From: Gammaproteobacteria bacterium
GTDB lineage: Bacteria; Pseudomonadota; Gammaproteobacteria; Steroidobacterales; GCA-2729495
Direction of reading: 5' to 3'
NCBI GenBank assembly: GCA_014337915.1
Contig: QUBU01000019.1
Span: forward strand, 1-56,142
Length of the DNA: 56,142 nt
Shown: positions 53,395-56,142 of the stretch, one piece after another
Position numbering within the stretch: the first letter of the stretch is position 1
Layout of the letters: each line of letters begins with the position of its first letter
The notes under the pieces: model-generated
The model's input: the letters and a program-made list of their open reading frames with translations, nothing else
Told to the model about the DNA's origin: nothing
Database searches by the model: none
Translations under genes and position numbers: made by a program

Positions 53395-55719
53395 ATGACC
53401 GAAATCTGGCTGGTTGGCTCGCTGGCGCTCGGCTGTGTCGGCCTCGCCGGCATCGCCGGTGTGCTCTGGGTGGCGCTGCGGCGGCAGGCCAGCCACCTGG
53501 CGGCGCTGCAGAAGGACGTCATGGATGTCGCCGAGAACGCGTCCTTCGGCAAGCGTGTCGATTACCCGCGCAACATCCCCGGGCTCGCCGGCCTCGGCGA
53601 GACCATCAACCGCCTGTTCGACGCCCTGCAGACCCGCGACCGCCAGGTACGGGAACGCGAGGCACTGTTCGCGGACCTTGCCAACACCATGCCCGAGGCC
53701 GTGGTCGTGCATCGCGAGCGCATCATTTTTTCCAACCGGGTCGCCGCAGGCCTGCTCGGCGTCACGCCCGAGCAGCTGGTCGGCCGCCCGGTGACCGACC
53801 TGGTGCGCCCGGCCTACCGCGCCATGACCCGCAACGCCGTGACCCGGCGCCTGGCCGGGGAGATCCTCCCCGACAACATGGAGGTGCAGCTCATCAACGG
53901 CGAGGAGGCCGGCATGTGGGCCGAGGTCAGCGGTGGTGTCATCGACTACCGCGGCCAGCGCGCCATCCTGACCATCGCCCGCGACATCAGCTACCGGAAG
54001 AACATCGAGACCAGCCTCGGGCGCGGCAAGCAGCAGGCGCAGGTCACCCTGGAGTCCATCGGCGAGGGCGTCATCACCGCGGACGCCACGGGGCAGATCG
54101 ACTACATGAACGCCGCGGCCGAGAAGCTCACCGGCATCGCCCGCGAGAACGCCATCGGCCGGCGCCTGCCCGACATCGTCAAGCTGGTCGACGAGGCCGA
54201 CCGGCGCGACCTCGGCGACCCCATCCAGCGCTGCCTCAGCGACCGCCGCCGGGTGAACATGGGCCGGCGCGCCATGATGCTGTCCACCGCCGGTGGCAAG
54301 GAACTGTCCATCGAGCTGACCGCCTCGCCCATCAAGGGCCCGGGCGAGGTCATCGCCGGCGCGGTGGTGATCATGCACGACGTCTCCGAGATCCGCGGCC
54401 TCACCAAGCGCATGAGCTACCAGGCCACGCATGACGCGCTGACCGGGCTGATGAACCGCCGCGAGTTCGAGCGCCGGCTGGAGGAGGCGCTGCAGTCGGT
54501 GCGCGAGCAGAATGTCAGTCATGTGCTCTGCTACCTCGACCTCGACCGCTTCAAGCCGGTCAATGACAGCTGTGGCCACATCGCCGGCGACAGCCTGCTG
54601 CGGGCCATCGCTGCGCTGATCCGCGACAAGGTACGCGAGTCCGACGCCGTGGCGCGCCTCGGCGGCGACGAGTTCGGCGTGCTGCTGCTCGGCTGCCCGC
54701 TGGAGAAGGCCCGGCAGATCGCCGACGACGTCTGCACCGCGGTGCGTGACTACCGCTTCGTCTGGCAGGACAAGCTGTTCCAGATCGGCGTCAGCATCGG
54801 CCTGGTGGAAATCGGCCGCGACAGCGCCTCCATCGAGGACATCCTCGGCGCGGCGGATTCCGCCTGCTATGTCGCCAAGCAGGAAGGCCGCGGCCAGGTG
54901 CATGTCTATTCGGCGCGTGACGAGGTTTCCGCCCGGCAACGGGGCGAGATCTACTGGCTGCGCCAGCTGCAGTCGGCGCTGAAGGAGAATCGGCTGGAAC
55001 TGCACGTGCAGCCGATCCTGGCGGTGGCCAGCCGCCAGGGCCAGGGACCTGCCGCCGAGGTTTTCCTGCGCCTCAGCGACGAGACGGGCAAGCTGGTCCA
55101 GCCGCGGGAATTCCTGCAGGCCGCCGAGCGCTACCACCTCATGGGTAGCCTGGACCGCTGGGTGGTGCGGACCACGCTGGCGGCGCTGGGCCAGGGCGCA
55201 ATCCGCGTGCCTGAGAACCGCAGCTGCTCCATCAACCTGTCGAGCCAGAGCCTGGGCGAGGACGATTTCCTGGAGTTCGTGGTCGAGTGCCTGGACCAGA
55301 GCCAGGTGCCGCCGTCACAGCTGAGCTTCGAGGTGACGGAGACGGCGCTCATGGCCGACCCGGAGCGGGCTGCGCGCTTTGCCAGCGTGCTGCATGGCAT
55401 GGGCTGCCAGTTCGGCCTCGATGACTTTGGCAGCGGCGTGGGTGCGCTGGCCAGCCTGCGCGGGCTGGACATCGACTACCTGAAAATCGACGGCGCCTAC
55501 ACGCACGAGCTGCGCGGCGATACCGTCAATGGGCAGGTCGTGGCCGCGGTTACCCGGCTGGCGCGGACCATCGGCTTCAAAGTCATCGCCGAGCAGGTGG
55601 AAGTGCAGGCCGACTTCGACGCCCTGCGCGAGATGGACGTCGACTTCATCCAGGGCTACTACATCGAGCGCCCGCACCGCATCGGCGAAGCCGGGACAGT
55701 GCCCCTGGCGGTGCACTGA
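53395..55719 (+). CDS. PAS-GGDEF-EAL signalling protein
   Basis: A 774-residue protein from ATG 53395. One membrane helix ([21 protein letters not shown]) is followed by a HAMP-like linker, two PAS domains (about 95-220 and 225-360), a GGDEF domain and an EAL domain. The GGDEF signature is intact at 423-427, with [10 protein letters not shown] upstream. The EAL signature reads EVF at 555-557, though [19 protein letters not shown] and KIDG are kept and the late AEGVE reads AEQVE. The protein may therefore be mainly a diguanylate cyclase, with a weakened or regulatory phosphodiesterase half. PAS domains probably sense a ligand or redox state. It is divergent from pcm. Confidence 0.93.
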   Translation: MTEIWLVGSLALGCVGLAGIAGVLWVALRRQASHLAALQKDVMDVAENASFGKRVDYPRNIPGLAGLGETINRLFDALQTRDRQVREREALFADLANTMPEAVVVHRERIIFSNRVAAGLLGVTPEQLVGRPVTDLVRPAYRAMTRNAVTRRLAGEILPDNMEVQLINGEEAGMWAEVSGGVIDYRGQRAILTIARDISYRKNIETSLGRGKQQAQVTLESIGEGVITADATGQIDYMNAAAEKLTGIARENAIGRRLPDIVKLVDEADRRDLGDPIQRCLSDRRRVNMGRRAMMLSTAGGKELSIELTASPIKGPGEVIAGAVVIMHDVSEIRGLTKRMSYQATHDALTGLMNRREFERRLEEALQSVREQNVSHVLCYLDLDRFKPVNDSCGHIAGDSLLRAIAALIRDKVRESDAVARLGGDEFGVLLLGCPLEKARQIADDVCTAVRDYRFVWQDKLFQIGVSIGLVEIGRDSASIEDILGAADSACYVAKQEGRGQVHVYSARDEVSARQRGEIYWLRQLQSALKENRLELHVQPILAVASRQGQGPAAEVFLRLSDETGKLVQPREFLQAAERYHLMGSLDRWVVRTTLAALGQGAIRVPENRSCSINLSSQSLGEDDFLEFVVECLDQSQVPPSQLSFEVTETALMADPERAARFASVLHGMGCQFGLDDFGSGVGALASLRGLDIDYLKIDGAYTHELRGDTVNGQVVAAVTRLARTIGFKVIAEQVEVQADFDALREMDVDFIQGYYIERPHRIGEAGTVPLAVH

Positions 55720-55755
55720 CCCGGCCGGCCGGTGGGGTGGTGCGCTGCCGCGCCG

Positions 55756-56142
55756 TCAGGAGCGATGCAGCGACTTGACGTACTCGGCGAGCGACTGCAG
55801 CTGGTCCGGGGAGATCATCGGCCAGGGAGCCATCAGCGGCGAACCACCGTGCTTGGCGGCGCCGTCGTGGACGATGGCCTTGATGTCGGCGATGTCGCCC
55901 TTGCTGCCGTTGCCATCGACGTCGTACTTGAACATGTTGTCGGCAAAGTCCGCAGGCTTGGGGTTCAGCCCCGCCGCCGCCGGGCCGTCACCCTTGCCGC
56001 TGTTGCCGTGGCAGCTGACACAGTAGGTCTTGAAGACCTTCTCACCCTCGGCGGTCGAGGTGGCGGCGGTGGCGGCTGCCGCGCCTGCGGCTGGTGCGGC
56101 GGCGCCGTCGGTGGTGGCCGGTGCTGCGGCCGGGGTCGCGGC
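55756..56142 (-). CDS. Exported c-type cytochrome, C-terminal part
   Basis: The frame runs from the window edge to TGA at 55756-55758 and gives 128 residues with no start codon; the gene continues beyond base 56142. The visible part begins with an Ala/Pro/Thr-rich linker (about 30 residues), then a class I cytochrome c domain with the heme motif CVSCH in FKTYCVSCHGNSGKG. The probable axial Met is in SPLMAPWP, and the C-terminal helix is LQSLAEYVKSLHRS. The linker suggests tethering to a membrane anchor or a second heme domain. It is likely an electron carrier in the periplasm. It converges with the PAS-GGDEF-EAL gene. Confidence 0.88.
   Translation of the reverse strand, partial: AATPAAAPATTDGAAAPAAGAAAATAATSTAEGEKVFKTYCVSCHGNSGKGDGPAAAGLNPKPADFADNMFKYDVDGNGSKGDIADIKAIVHDGAAKHGGSPLMAPWPMISPDQLQSLAEYVKSLHRS

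Overview
The window is very GC-rich, densely packed chromosomal DNA from a gammaproteobacterium. The evidence is the rpsU-yqeY-dnaG-rpoD macromolecular synthesis block divergent from tsaD, a 71-residue S21, a 607-residue TypA, a 425-residue WaaA, an hldE-waaA / tolC-pcm neighbourhood, and a split class II ribonucleotide reductase of the Pseudomonas type. A tRNA gene without an encoded CCA points (inference) towards a Xanthomonadales/Nevskiales/Steroidobacterales-like lineage rather than the enterics. I see no insertion sequence, prophage, CRISPR array or rRNA.

Layout. 1-6.1 kb: end of gcvPB, a PfkB-type sugar/nucleoside kinase, a 963-residue double-HtrA protease, a thiopurine methyltransferase, an NAD-binding lipoprotein-like SDR and a DUF423 membrane protein. 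6.2-9.2 kb: a helical protein of unknown function and a membrane GGDEF-EAL protein. 9.3-14.4 kb: a same-strand, largely overlapping block of a beta-propeller, a C39-like papain-fold peptidase, an RLAN/RimK-type ATP-grasp ligase, a GCS2-type carboxylate-amine ligase and an N-formylglutamate amidohydrolase. This is the best candidate in the window for an undescribed biosynthetic or peptide-modifying system. 14.5-15.6 kb: an exported CbiX-like chelatase homologue. 15.6-19.9 kb, minus strand: typA, a DUF3088 protein, an MsbA-like ABC exporter and a 50-residue membrane protein. 20-22.2 kb: small unknown proteins and a family 2 glycosyltransferase. 22.3-27.4 kb, minus strand: lon with a heat-shock-like promoter, a degenerate GGDEF protein, an MFS transporter and tRNA-Ile(CAU). 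27.5-31.4 kb, plus strand: a methyltransferase, an RIO/Kdo-kinase-like protein, a membrane endonuclease/phosphatase-fold protein and a membrane-anchored glutamate-synthase-like oxidoreductase.

31.4-36 kb, minus strand: rpoD, dnaG, yqeY, rpsU, with a strong rpsU promoter followed at once by a terminator-like hairpin. 36-43.1 kb: tsaD, folB, folK, folM, a MidA-type methyltransferase, cca, a zinc aminopeptidase and a MOSC protein. 43.2-48 kb: a DegQ/MucD-like protease divergent from nrdJ-nrdJb. The 536-base gap between them carries a clear sigma70 promoter and two copies of a 14-base NrdR-box-like palindrome. 48.2-53.2 kb: hldE and waaA (inner-core LPS), then convergent tolC and pcm. 53.4-56.1 kb: a PAS-GGDEF-EAL protein and the C-terminal part of an exported cytochrome c.

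Several genes (19997, 38831, 41278 and cca at 41246) have a -10-like hexamer only 6-9 bases before the start codon, which suggests leaderless mRNAs. Two genes (6253 and hldE) are preceded by short upstream reading frames that end in an ATGA overlap with the start codon. All functions are inferred by eye from translated sequence; no database search was possible.
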